DNA of 42,256 nucleotides from an uncultured Flavobacteriaceae bacterium (GTDB lineage Bacteria; Bacteroidota; Bacteroidia; Flavobacteriales; Flavobacteriaceae): the NCBI GenBank assembly GCA_913062575.1, contig CAJXVT010000023.1, positions 1-42,256 on the forward strand. The letters run 5' to 3'. Numbering within the stretch: the stretch's first letter is position 1; each line of letters starts with the position of its first letter. The notes under the pieces were generated by a model, which did not search any database, was not told the DNA's origin, and was given only the letters and a program-made list of their open reading frames with translations. The position numbers were made by a program, and so were the translations under genes. Below are positions 34,937 through 41,719 of this stretch, in pieces.

Positions 34937-36181
34937 ATGAAAGGTAAATCAGCTTTTTTAGCAGTGTTTTTTGTGATGTCAATCACTGTTTTTGGACAGC
35001 AAATTAAAGATATCAAAATTCAAGGTTTGAAAAAAACAAAACTAGAAGTAATTCAATCTTTTTTGAAAACCAAAGTCAATTCTGAATTAGATTCTACTCT
35101 GTTAGATGAAGACATTAAGCGACTTAAAAAAATACCTGCAATTTCTCATGCTCAATATCAAGTTTCTTCAAATTCAATTGTTTTTCAAATTGAAGAAAAT
35201 AAAACCTTAATTCCTGTTGTGAACTTTTGGACGACAACCAACCAGCAGTTCGCTTATAAATTGGGTGTCTATGACTACAATTTTTTAGGAAAAAACATGA
35301 CATTTGGAGGTTATTACCAAAATAACGGCTATCATTCTTATGAAGTAAATTTTAGAGCACCGTACTTGTTTTCTAATAAATTTGGTTTGGCAATCAATCA
35401 TCTAAATTGGACAAGTGAAGAACCTTTGTATTTTAATAATGGCTCAGCGAATTACAAATACCAAAATATTTCTATTGAAGCAATGAGCATGTATGAGGTC
35501 GATTTTAAAAACAGTTTAGAATTCGGAATTAATTTTTTTAGAGAAAAATATTCATACCAATCAGGAATCACTTCTCCAAATATCCCACAAGAATTGAGCG
35601 TTAATAAACTCCTATTTAAATTTGTGTATTCTTATGACGGATTGGATTATTACTACCAATATACCAACGGGTTTAAAAATCAATTGTATGTTCAAATGGT
35701 CACTACAGAAAATAAATTTCAAGAAGATTTTTTTGTGGCTTGGAATGATATGTTTTATTTCAGAAGAATGGGAGAAAAGGGAAACTGGGCAAACCGTTTA
35801 CGTGTTGGATTGGCAACCAATAATGAGAGTCCGTTTGCTCCATTTGCATTGGATAATAATGTAAACTTACGTGGAGTTGGTATTTTAGTTGATAGAGGAA
35901 CCGGAAGCATTGTGTATAATACGGAATACAGATACACCATTATAGAGAAAGGGGCATTTGTGATACAATCTAATGTGTTTACTGATGCAGGTACTTGGAG
36001 AAAACCAGGTGGAACCTTAAGTGATTTTACAAAGAAAGAAAACATGAAATTATTCTCTGGTATTGGTCTGCGAATCATCAACAAAAAAGTATTCAATGCT
36101 ATTTTTAGAATTGATTACGGCTACGAATTGACTGACGGAAAATCGAAAGGATTAGTCTTTGGAATTGGGCAGTATTTTTAA
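34937..36181 (+). CDS. BamA/TamA-family outer-membrane protein with one POTRA domain
   Basis: This 414-residue protein has a signal peptide (MKGKSAFLAVFFVMSITVFG). Residues about 21-93 form a single POTRA domain (IKDIKIQGLKKTKLEVIQSF to IVFQIEENKT), and the rest is a beta-barrel of the Omp85 type, ending YGYELTDGKSKGLVFGIGQYF with a C-terminal Phe. NVNLRGVGIL near 310 corresponds to the conserved VRGF-like loop. Full BamA has five POTRA domains and about 800 residues, so this is a small relative: it may help assemble or secrete a specific protein. Partner unknown. The 158-base leader before it could fold (weakly). Confidence 0.82.
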   Translation: MKGKSAFLAVFFVMSITVFGQQIKDIKIQGLKKTKLEVIQSFLKTKVNSELDSTLLDEDIKRLKKIPAISHAQYQVSSNSIVFQIEENKTLIPVVNFWTTTNQQFAYKLGVYDYNFLGKNMTFGGYYQNNGYHSYEVNFRAPYLFSNKFGLAINHLNWTSEEPLYFNNGSANYKYQNISIEAMSMYEVDFKNSLEFGINFFREKYSYQSGITSPNIPQELSVNKLLFKFVYSYDGLDYYYQYTNGFKNQLYVQMVTTENKFQEDFFVAWNDMFYFRRMGEKGNWANRLRVGLATNNESPFAPFALDNNVNLRGVGILVDRGTGSIVYNTEYRYTIIEKGAFVIQSNVFTDAGTWRKPGGTLSDFTKKENMKLFSGIGLRIINKKVFNAIFRIDYGYELTDGKSKGLVFGIGQYF

Positions 36182-36188
36182 TCAAAAA

Positions 36189-36226
36189 AACGTTTATTTC
36201 ACTATAAAAATAATGAAATAAACGTT
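36189..36226. terminator. Hairpin between the mini-BamA and arsM genes
   Basis: AACGTTTATTTCA (36189-36201) pairs perfectly with TGAAATAAACGTT (36214-36226), loop of 12. It lies 8 bases after the plus-strand gene and can serve both convergent genes. Confidence 0.75.
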
Positions 36227-36247
36227 AGTAATATTTTATTTAGAAAA

Positions 36248-36276
36248 GATTTCTAGACTCCGATCGAAATGACAGT
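36248..36276. repeat. Flavobacterial short palindromic repeat, copy 1
   Basis: GATTTCTAGACTCC then GATCGAAATGACAGT: a degenerate copy of the TCGACTCCGCTCGA-type repeat seen elsewhere in this cluster, 4 bases from the end of arsM. Confidence 0.65.
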
Positions 36277-36279
36277 GTC

Positions 36280-37248
36280 TTAGCAACATCCACCACCATC
36301 ATAGTGGAAAGTAGAAGGAGAGAAGAAGATATCATCTCTTCCTAATGCTTCTAAAGCTGCAGCAGTTTTATCACAAATCGCCAAAGGTTGATTCTTTAAC
36401 AATGTATGTCCTAGTCCATCATCAAAATACTCTTCCTCACCATAGTAAATGGCTGCTTTCCCTGTAAAAATACAAGGACCATCTTCTGGCATAGGATCTT
36501 TAATAGCTGCAACTTCAATAGATTCTATATAAATCAATTCATCCGTAGGATAATTCTTTGGGTCTAAAATTCTATACGGTTTTCTAGCTCTAATCTCTAT
36601 GGTTCCAAAACCAGCATCTGTCAATGCTTTTACATAATCAGCAATTGTTAAACTACCAGATAAGCATAATGCACGCAAACGTTCGTCGTTACGTAATTCA
36701 TCATTCATAGGTTGCTCACAAGTAGGGTCACTCATTACCAAACGGCCGTGAGGTTTTAATACTCGGTGCATTTCTTCAATCGCTTTCTTTAAATCATCAG
36801 ATTTAAAAATATTGAATAAACAGTTCTGAGCAGCAACATCAATCGAGTTATCTTCAACTGGTAATTCCATTGCATCACCTTTACGTAAGTCAACAAAATC
36901 AGATTGAAACCATTCGTTTTGTTCTTCGGCAATTTTAAAGTTTTTACGTGATGCTTCTAGCATTTCATCAACAACATCCAATCCAATTACCCCACCTTTT
37001 TGACGATTGAAATAAGAGAATTGCAACAATTCCATTCCGCCACCAACACCAACATATAGCATTTTAGGATTGTTGGTTAAATCACGTGCATGTACAGTAG
37101 AACCACATCCATAGTTCATCTCCTGCATGATGCGTGGAATCTTAAGGCCAGGTAATTCCCAAATAGGATTTGTTGTACAGCATAAGCCAACATCTGGCGT
37201 TAAGGCTGCTTCTTTATATACGTTATGTGTAGTTTCTAAGTAACTCAT
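36280..37248 (-). CDS. arsM: Arsenosugar-type arsenite methyltransferase
   Basis: This 322-residue SAM-dependent methyltransferase has SAM motif I YVGVGGGMELL near 66-76, GLDVVDEMLEASRKN near 93, and NCLFNIFKSDDLKKAIEEMHR near 141. Cysteines that can bind As(III) are Cys23-Cys24 (GLCC), Cys48 (NYGCGS), one in DPTCEQ, and a terminal GGCC. It is the ArsM branch that belongs with ArsS, not the mammalian-type AS3MT. It should turn arsenite into methylated and dimethylated arsenic. It is the last gene of the arsenosugar run, 87 bases downstream of the phosphorylase, the gap being filled with degenerate repeats. Confidence 0.9.
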   Translation of the reverse strand: MSYLETTHNVYKEAALTPDVGLCCTTNPIWELPGLKIPRIMQEMNYGCGSTVHARDLTNNPKMLYVGVGGGMELLQFSYFNRQKGGVIGLDVVDEMLEASRKNFKIAEEQNEWFQSDFVDLRKGDAMELPVEDNSIDVAAQNCLFNIFKSDDLKKAIEEMHRVLKPHGRLVMSDPTCEQPMNDELRNDERLRALCLSGSLTIADYVKALTDAGFGTIEIRARKPYRILDPKNYPTDELIYIESIEVAAIKDPMPEDGPCIFTGKAAIYYGEEEYFDDGLGHTLLKNQPLAICDKTAAALEALGRDDIFFSPSTFHYDGGGCC

Positions 37249-37269
37249 GTTTTATTAAGGTAAAAGAAA

Positions 37270-37338
37270 CAAGAGGCAAGACGCAAGAGTTTCCAAGTAG
37301 AGTAATCCTGGTTCTTGATTCTAAAAATCTTGATTCTA
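37270..37338. repeat. Degenerate short tandem repeats between arsM and the phosphorylase
   Basis: CAAGAGGCAAGACGCAAGAG (37270-37289) is three imperfect copies of a GCAAGA unit. TCTTGATTCTA occurs at 37313-37323 and again at 37328-37338, the second copy containing the stop codon of the phosphorylase (TAG on the minus strand). Confidence 0.6.
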
Positions 37339-38169
37339 GATTGTTTTAATTAATTCTTTAAACAGTATAATCATTTTAGGTTCTGCTTTTCCTGCTATCG
37401 CGATGATTTCTGAAATATCTACTGGTTGTAAATTTTTAGGATCACATTCATCTGTCAATACAGAAATCGCTGCACAAGTTAAGCCTAACTGTTTGGCTAC
37501 AATTACTTCAGGTACTGTGCTCATTCCCACAGCATCCGTTTCTAAAATTTGTAACATTCTATATTCTGCTCTAGTTTCTAATTGCGGACCAACAACACTT
37601 GTGTAAATTCCTTCGTGCAATTGTATGTCGTTTTGTTTTGCAATTGCTTTCAGTTGAGTGTTTATTTTTTTTGAATACGGCTCTAGCATATCTGCAAAGA
37701 TATTTCCAAAGTCATTAGCGCCTTTAAAAGCCAATGGAGAACCTCCTTGTAAATTGATATGATCATCAATCAACATCAAGTCTCCTTTTTTGTAATTTAA
37801 ATTGATGGCTCCAGCTGCATTTGAAATCAATAAAGTAGAAATTCCTAATTGATGCATAGTTCTAATTCCATAAGTTACTTCCCATAGATTATAGCCTTCA
37901 TATACATGAAAACGACCCGCCATTACAATCACTTTTTTGCCAGATAAACTCCCGTAAATCAGTTTTCCTGAATGAAATTCAACCGTTGCTTGGGGGAAAT
38001 TCGGAATTTCAGAATATGCGATTTCTTTTTCTATTTCAATTTCATCAACCAATTTCCCTAATCCGGTTCCTAGTACAATTCCGATTGTTGGATCTGTAAT
38101 TCCGTTTGCTTTTAAGTAGTCTGTAGTTTCTTGTAAGTCGATTTGTTTTTTCATAGGTGTGCTGAACAT
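37336..38169 (-). CDS. Purine nucleoside phosphorylase (PNP family)
   Basis: This 277-residue enzyme splits purine nucleosides with phosphate into base and ribose-1-phosphate. Family blocks: GIVLGTGLGKLVDEI near 28 (phosphate site), VMAGRFHVYEGYN near 81, LLISNAAGAINLNYKKGDL near 112, VVGPQLETRAEYRML near 187 and GMSTVPEVIVA near 215. It is of the trimeric class. Start: ATG at 38169, with an in-frame ATG five codons on as alternative. It lies 3 bases after the glycosyltransferase gene. In this setting it probably removes adenine from the ArsS product, 5'-deoxy-5'-dimethylarsinoyl-adenosine (inference). Confidence 0.9.
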   Translation of the reverse strand: MFSTPMKKQIDLQETTDYLKANGITDPTIGIVLGTGLGKLVDEIEIEKEIAYSEIPNFPQATVEFHSGKLIYGSLSGKKVIVMAGRFHVYEGYNLWEVTYGIRTMHQLGISTLLISNAAGAINLNYKKGDLMLIDDHINLQGGSPLAFKGANDFGNIFADMLEPYSKKINTQLKAIAKQNDIQLHEGIYTSVVGPQLETRAEYRMLQILETDAVGMSTVPEVIVAKQLGLTCAAISVLTDECDPKNLQPVDISEIIAIAGKAEPKMIILFKELIKTI

Positions 38170-38172
38170 GTT

Positions 38173-38832
38173 TTAGTATTTCAGTATTGTTTTAGAAGCA
38201 ATAATCTCTTGAATTTTCGGATTCTTTTTATAGAAATCGGAAGCAATTAAATCTTCAAAAGTGTCGATGTCATTTAAGGTTTTAATAAAGCCAACAGATT
38301 GTTGCTGTTCTTTTAATTGCTTCAAAGTTACAGCTAATAATTCTGATTGACTCCAAGGCTTATTCTCAAAAATCGACGTATTCATTTTTGACATTCCAAT
38401 TAAGTAATATCCTCCGTCTTCTGCTGGGCCGAAAGTAATGTCATTATTTTGTAAAGCATCAAAACCAGTATCAATAGTCTCTTTTGAGATATTGGGTAAA
38501 TCTGAACCAATCAAAATAACATTCTCATAGCCTTCTTCAAAACCATTTTGAAAAGCATTTCGCATTCTAATTCCTAAATCTTCTCCTTCTTGCACAAATT
38601 TGTTGTCACCTTCCCATTTCGAAGGAATAATCACATCCGAGAAATATATATGTCTATCTACATTCACTTTTTGAGATGCTTTTTCTGTAATAGAAAAAAG
38701 CTCATAATAAATATTAAAAGCGCCAACATCACCAATGGTTTTTGCCAAACGTGTTTTTACTTTCCCAAGAATGATATTTTTTACAAAAACAATAAGTAGG
38801 TTATTCTCTTTTCTCTTTTTTCTTTTCTCCAT
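38173..38832 (-). CDS. TIGR04282-type arsenosugar biosynthesis glycosyltransferase
   Basis: This 219-residue GT-A protein of the rSAM-associated transferase 1 kind has LIVFVKNIILGKVKTRLAKTIGD near 13-35, with nucleotide-binding Lys/Arg, and LIGSDLPNIS near 101 for the DxD-like site, then DITFGPAEDGGYYLIGMSK near 122. The basic N-terminus (MEKRKKRKENN) is unusual. In arsenosugar clusters this enzyme is proposed to add the glycerol or sugar aglycone. It sits one base after the rhodanese gene and three before the phosphorylase, so all are translationally linked. Confidence 0.88.
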   Translation of the reverse strand: MEKRKKRKENNLLIVFVKNIILGKVKTRLAKTIGDVGAFNIYYELFSITEKASQKVNVDRHIYFSDVIIPSKWEGDNKFVQEGEDLGIRMRNAFQNGFEEGYENVILIGSDLPNISKETIDTGFDALQNNDITFGPAEDGGYYLIGMSKMNTSIFENKPWSQSELLAVTLKQLKEQQQSVGFIKTLNDIDTFEDLIASDFYKKNPKIQEIIASKTILKY

Positions 38833-38833
38833 T

Positions 38834-39355
38834 CTATTTATAAACTTTAACTCCTTTTTTTAACCATTTGCTCCATTCTTTGTTAAATGTATGTGTTTTT
38901 TCTGTTGAATTGTTTAACGAATCAACAACAATATTCTGTTTGTTTTTCCATTCGAAAATGCCGCCAAATAAATTAAAGACATTTTTATATCCTGCTTTTT
39001 GTAGCTTCTCGGCAATATCTTCAGAACGAATTCCAATAGAACAATACACTACAATCGTTGCATTTTTGTCTGCTAATTTTGAGGTTGTTTCTTTTAAGTT
39101 GAATTTGTCGTAACCAACATGAATGGCATTTTTAAGATGACTCACTTTGTATTCTTTCAATTCTCTGGAGTCTAGTAATACAATATTGTTGTCACCTTGA
39201 GCGGAGTCGAAAGGTCTTTTTATTAATTTACTTAAATTGTCAATACTAATATAAGCAACACTTTCTGTGTTGTATTTTTTCAATAGTTTTTTTAGCGATT
39301 GACCACTTAAGGAAATCGAAAATAAAAGGACTACTATGTATATTAGTTTTTTCAT
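38834..39355 (-). CDS. Exported rhodanese-like protein with an in-frame repeat insertion
   Basis: This 173-residue protein has a signal peptide (MKKLIYIVVLLFSISLSG) and one rhodanese domain: LDSRELKEY at 61-69 and active-site VVYCSIGIRS with Cys105 and the loop C-S-I-G-I-R, then AEKLQKAGYKNVFNLFGGIFEW near 115. Such proteins carry persulfide sulfur. Residues 47-57 read RPFDSAQGDNN, which is the translation of a mobile-like palindromic repeat (39194-39215). The rhodanese core is otherwise whole, so the gene may still be active. Its place in the arsenosugar cluster could mean thiol or arsenic chemistry in the periplasm (inference). Confidence 0.85.
   Translation of the reverse strand: MKKLIYIVVLLFSISLSGQSLKKLLKKYNTESVAYISIDNLSKLIKRPFDSAQGDNNIVLLDSRELKEYKVSHLKNAIHVGYDKFNLKETTSKLADKNATIVVYCSIGIRSEDIAEKLQKAGYKNVFNLFGGIFEWKNKQNIVVDSLNNSTEKTHTFNKEWSKWLKKGVKVYK
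39194..39215 (-). repeat. Palindromic repeat inside the rhodanese gene
   Basis: On the minus strand ACCTTTCGACTC then CGCTCAAGGT, with arms ACCTT/AAGGT and TCGA near the centre. It is the sequence that gives PFDSAQG peptides in many flavobacterial genes and is in frame here. Confidence 0.75.
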
Positions 39356-39362
39356 TTTATAA

Positions 39363-39387
39363 GATATCTCGACTCCGCTCGATATGA
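39363..39387. repeat. Palindromic repeat between arsS and the rhodanese gene
   Basis: GATATCTCGACTCCG then CTCGATATGA: hairpin arms ATAT(CT)CGA and TCGATAT. It is related to the element inside the rhodanese gene through CTCGACTCCGCTCGA. Confidence 0.75.
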
Positions 39388-39394
39388 AATTAAA

Positions 39395-40450
39395 TTAAGC
39401 CACAACTCCTTGACAGCTACTTCCAGCACCTGCTGTACATCCGAAACAATGTTGGTTGATAATGATATTTCTATTTTGTAATAATTCTTCGTTATACTCC
39501 GAAACGTGTTTTACTTTGCTATTCACTTTTAAGTTTAGCATCTGATTAAAATCACAATCATACAACCATCCATCCCAACTTATAGAAATGGTATTGGTAC
39601 ACATTACATTTTCTACAGCTGCAGGATTGTAAGCTTCTATCAAAGCAAACATATAATCTTCGTAGTTTTCTGAAGCAATTAAATAATCTAAAAATCGACT
39701 GATTGGTAAATTGGTAATGGCGAATAAACTATTAAAATCAATATTGAAATCATTCTTTAAAGCCTTTTTGAAATCGTTTTCTAGTGCCATTTGATCTCCA
39801 GGTAAAAATGCTCCTGATGGATTATACACCAAATCTAATTTTAAATCAGAACCTTCTATTCCGTAACCAACATCATTTAGCATTTGTAATGCTTTGATTG
39901 ATTTATCAAAAACACCATCACCACGTTGTTTATCTGTTTTTCCTCGTGTCCAATGTGGCATTGAAGAAACGACATGTATATTGTGCTTTTTAAAGAATTC
40001 TGGTAAATCGTGGTATTTTTTATTGGCTCTAATAATTGTTAAGTTAGAGCGAACAATAAAATCTTTAATTCCGGCTTTTGAAGCTTCCTCAACAAACCAT
40101 CTAAAATTAGGATTCATTTCTGGAGCGCCACCAGTTAAATCTAAGGTATGCGCTTCCGTTTTTTTAATCACATCCAAACACTGATTCATGGTTTTAATGG
40201 TCATGATTTCTTTTCTGTCTGGACCTGCATCAACATGGCAATGGGCACATACTTGATTGCACATATATCCCAAATTGATTTGTAAAATTTCTAATCTCTT
40301 AGGACGTAATGGAAACTGATTAGTTTCCTTTATTTTGTTTGCAAACGTAGGTAGTTCTCCATCAGCAAAAATTCCGTTTGATAGAATTTCTAATTGACGT
40401 TGCGTATTTGCTAGGTCGTTATTTCTTGCTTGTAATGATTTTGTTGCCAT
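39395..40450 (-). CDS. arsS: Arsenosugar biosynthesis radical SAM protein
   Basis: I start this at ATG 40450 (351 residues, MATKSLQAR); a longer TTG start at 40462 is less likely. The radical SAM cluster is Cys64-x3-Cys68-x2-Cys71 (MCNQVCAHCHVDAGPDR), HTLDLTGGAPEMNPNFRW lies near 99-116, and the C-terminal domain ends CFGCTAGAGSSCQGVVA, as in ArsS (DUF3641 C-terminus). In cyanobacteria ArsS joins the 5'-deoxyadenosyl group of SAM to dimethylarsenite, the step that commits arsenic to arsenosugars. All catalytic positions are Cys with no in-frame TGA, so this is not the selenoprotein form. Its 5' end has a partly duplicated codon stretch upstream. Confidence 0.93.
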   Translation of the reverse strand: MATKSLQARNNDLANTQRQLEILSNGIFADGELPTFANKIKETNQFPLRPKRLEILQINLGYMCNQVCAHCHVDAGPDRKEIMTIKTMNQCLDVIKKTEAHTLDLTGGAPEMNPNFRWFVEEASKAGIKDFIVRSNLTIIRANKKYHDLPEFFKKHNIHVVSSMPHWTRGKTDKQRGDGVFDKSIKALQMLNDVGYGIEGSDLKLDLVYNPSGAFLPGDQMALENDFKKALKNDFNIDFNSLFAITNLPISRFLDYLIASENYEDYMFALIEAYNPAAVENVMCTNTISISWDGWLYDCDFNQMLNLKVNSKVKHVSEYNEELLQNRNIIINQHCFGCTAGAGSSCQGVVA

Positions 40451-40494
40451 ATATTCTGTCAAACTGAACTTGTTTTCAGCTTGTAATGATTTTG
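40428..40494 (-). repeat. 16-base direct repeat at the arsS 5' end
   Basis: GCTTGTAATGATTTTG (plus strand) is found at 40428-40443 inside arsS (codons for KSLQA) and identically at 40479-40494 upstream, 51 bases away and in the same reading frame. Confidence 0.75.
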
Positions 40495-40508
40495 ATATTA
40501 ATAAATGG

Positions 40509-40529
40509 ATCCTTCGACAGGCTCAGGAT
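40509..40529. repeat. Palindromic repeat upstream of arsS
   Basis: ATCCTTCGACAGGCTCAGGAT: arms ATCCT/AGGAT with a central GA-rich part, a second type of flavobacterial repeat (CTTCGAC-N2-GCTCAGG family), in the gap between the CMD gene and arsS. Confidence 0.7.
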
Positions 40530-40571
40530 AAATAATTTGTAAGATTTTGTGTTCACAAAACCAACAATTAT

Positions 40572-40907
40572 TTACATTTCCAACTTATTCACTTTATTCA
40601 TCATTTGTACTCCATGTACTAAGGTTGCGCCACTTTTTATGGCAGCTCCAACATGGATAGCTTCCATCATTTGGTCTTTGGTAATTCCACGTTGCAGACC
40701 ATCTTTTGTGTATGCATCAATGCAATAGGGACATTGTTCTGTATGTGCAACTGCTAATGCTATCAATGATTTTTCTCTGGCTGTTAACGCACCTTCTTCA
40801 AATACTTTTCCGTAATAATCAAAGAATTTATTTCCTAATTCTTCGCTCCATTCTGTGATCTTTCCAAACTTTCGTAAATCTGCTGGATCGTAATATGTTT
40901 TTGACAT
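40572..40907 (-). CDS. Arsenosugar-associated CMD/AhpD-like protein
   Basis: This 111-residue protein belongs to the carboxymuconolactone decarboxylase/AhpD family, with the redox pair Cys59-x2-Cys62 (EQCPYCIDAYTKDGL). LTAREKSLIALAVAHT near 41 and AIHVGAAIKSGATLVHG near 83 are typical. Close relatives are named arsenosugar biosynthesis-associated peroxidase-like proteins because they occur beside ArsM/ArsS. It may reduce an oxidised arsenical or guard thiols (inference). It starts 33 bases after the DUF547 gene and precedes arsS by a gap of 121 bases that holds a palindromic repeat and a short duplication. Confidence 0.85.
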   Translation of the reverse strand: MSKTYYDPADLRKFGKITEWSEELGNKFFDYYGKVFEEGALTAREKSLIALAVAHTEQCPYCIDAYTKDGLQRGITKDQMMEAIHVGAAIKSGATLVHGVQMMNKVNKLEM

Positions 40908-40939
40908 GTGTGTTGTATTTTTCTTAAAAAATAAAGATA

Positions 40940-41650
40940 CTATTTACCGTTTAAATTCCAATTGTATTCTAAAAATCGAATTTTTGCTTTCTTGTTGATT
41001 TCTGTGGTTGAGTATTTGTTTAGATAGTCAATTAATGAACCTTCTTTGGTGAAATCTCCTTTAAACCAGTCAAATATTTTTGAAATCTGAATTTTATTTT
41101 GTGTGATTTTATTTCTTGTTGAATCATTAATAAATAGTTTCATTAATCGCTCTAATTCGCTCTCTATATTCACTTCTGTAAAAGCGAAATTCCCTAATTG
41201 AGGACAAGAACCTGATGCACAATTTACACCTACATGAATTCTTGGGTCGTTAAAATTTTTACGTAAAATTTCATGCTCAATCGTATTCAAAGTGTACTTT
41301 TTACTGCCAACTACTACAAATGGAATATTCCATGCATCTTTTCCTTTTTTCTTAATACTCATGATGCTTTTTAACGGGTAATTATCAAGAATTAATTTTA
41401 GTGTGTAGGCATTGTAAGCGTTAATCCAAAAAGCTTTTGTTTTATTAGCTGACCAATCTTTAGAAGGTCTCGTTTTTTCTAAATACGAAATGTATGTAGT
41501 TAGTTTTGCAGCATCAGTTTTAAAATTTTTATAATCTACATTTCCATTTGCATCAACATGTGTATTTAATAAGGCATTAAAGACTTTTGTTTGTGCTTGT
41601 GTCTGTACAATTAAAAATACAGTGAAAGCAAGGGGTAGTAGGTTTTTCAT
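40940..41650 (-). CDS. DUF547 protein, exported
   Basis: This 236-residue protein has a signal peptide (MKNLLPLAFTVFLIVQTQA, then Gln) and a DUF547 domain: KTKAFWINAYNAYTLKLILDNYP near 68-90, WNIPFVVVGSKKYTLNTIEHEILR near 106, and DPRIHVGVNCASGSCPQLG near 136 with conserved His and two Cys. The Asn-Ala-Tyr-Asn and His-x-x-x-x-Cys residues suggest a papain-like fold with a catalytic Cys and His, but no activity is established. DUF547 genes often stand by arsenosugar genes, hinting at a linked, unproven role. Confidence 0.87.
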   Translation of the reverse strand: MKNLLPLAFTVFLIVQTQAQTKVFNALLNTHVDANGNVDYKNFKTDAAKLTTYISYLEKTRPSKDWSANKTKAFWINAYNAYTLKLILDNYPLKSIMSIKKKGKDAWNIPFVVVGSKKYTLNTIEHEILRKNFNDPRIHVGVNCASGSCPQLGNFAFTEVNIESELERLMKLFINDSTRNKITQNKIQISKIFDWFKGDFTKEGSLIDYLNKYSTTEINKKAKIRFLEYNWNLNGK

Positions 41651-41719
41651 TATGTTTTGTTTTTCTGAAAGTTTAGACGCTTAGATTTTGGGTAGTTTAC
41701 ACATGATTTGTTAAAAAAA

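Noticed and set aside
39395..40450. Selenocysteine in ArsS
   Set aside because: Some ArsS are selenoproteins, but here the frame has Cys at all motif positions, no in-frame TGA, and ends in TAA.
40451..40462. ArsS start at TTG 40462
   Set aside because: An ATG four codons later is a better start and the added residues belong to a local duplication.
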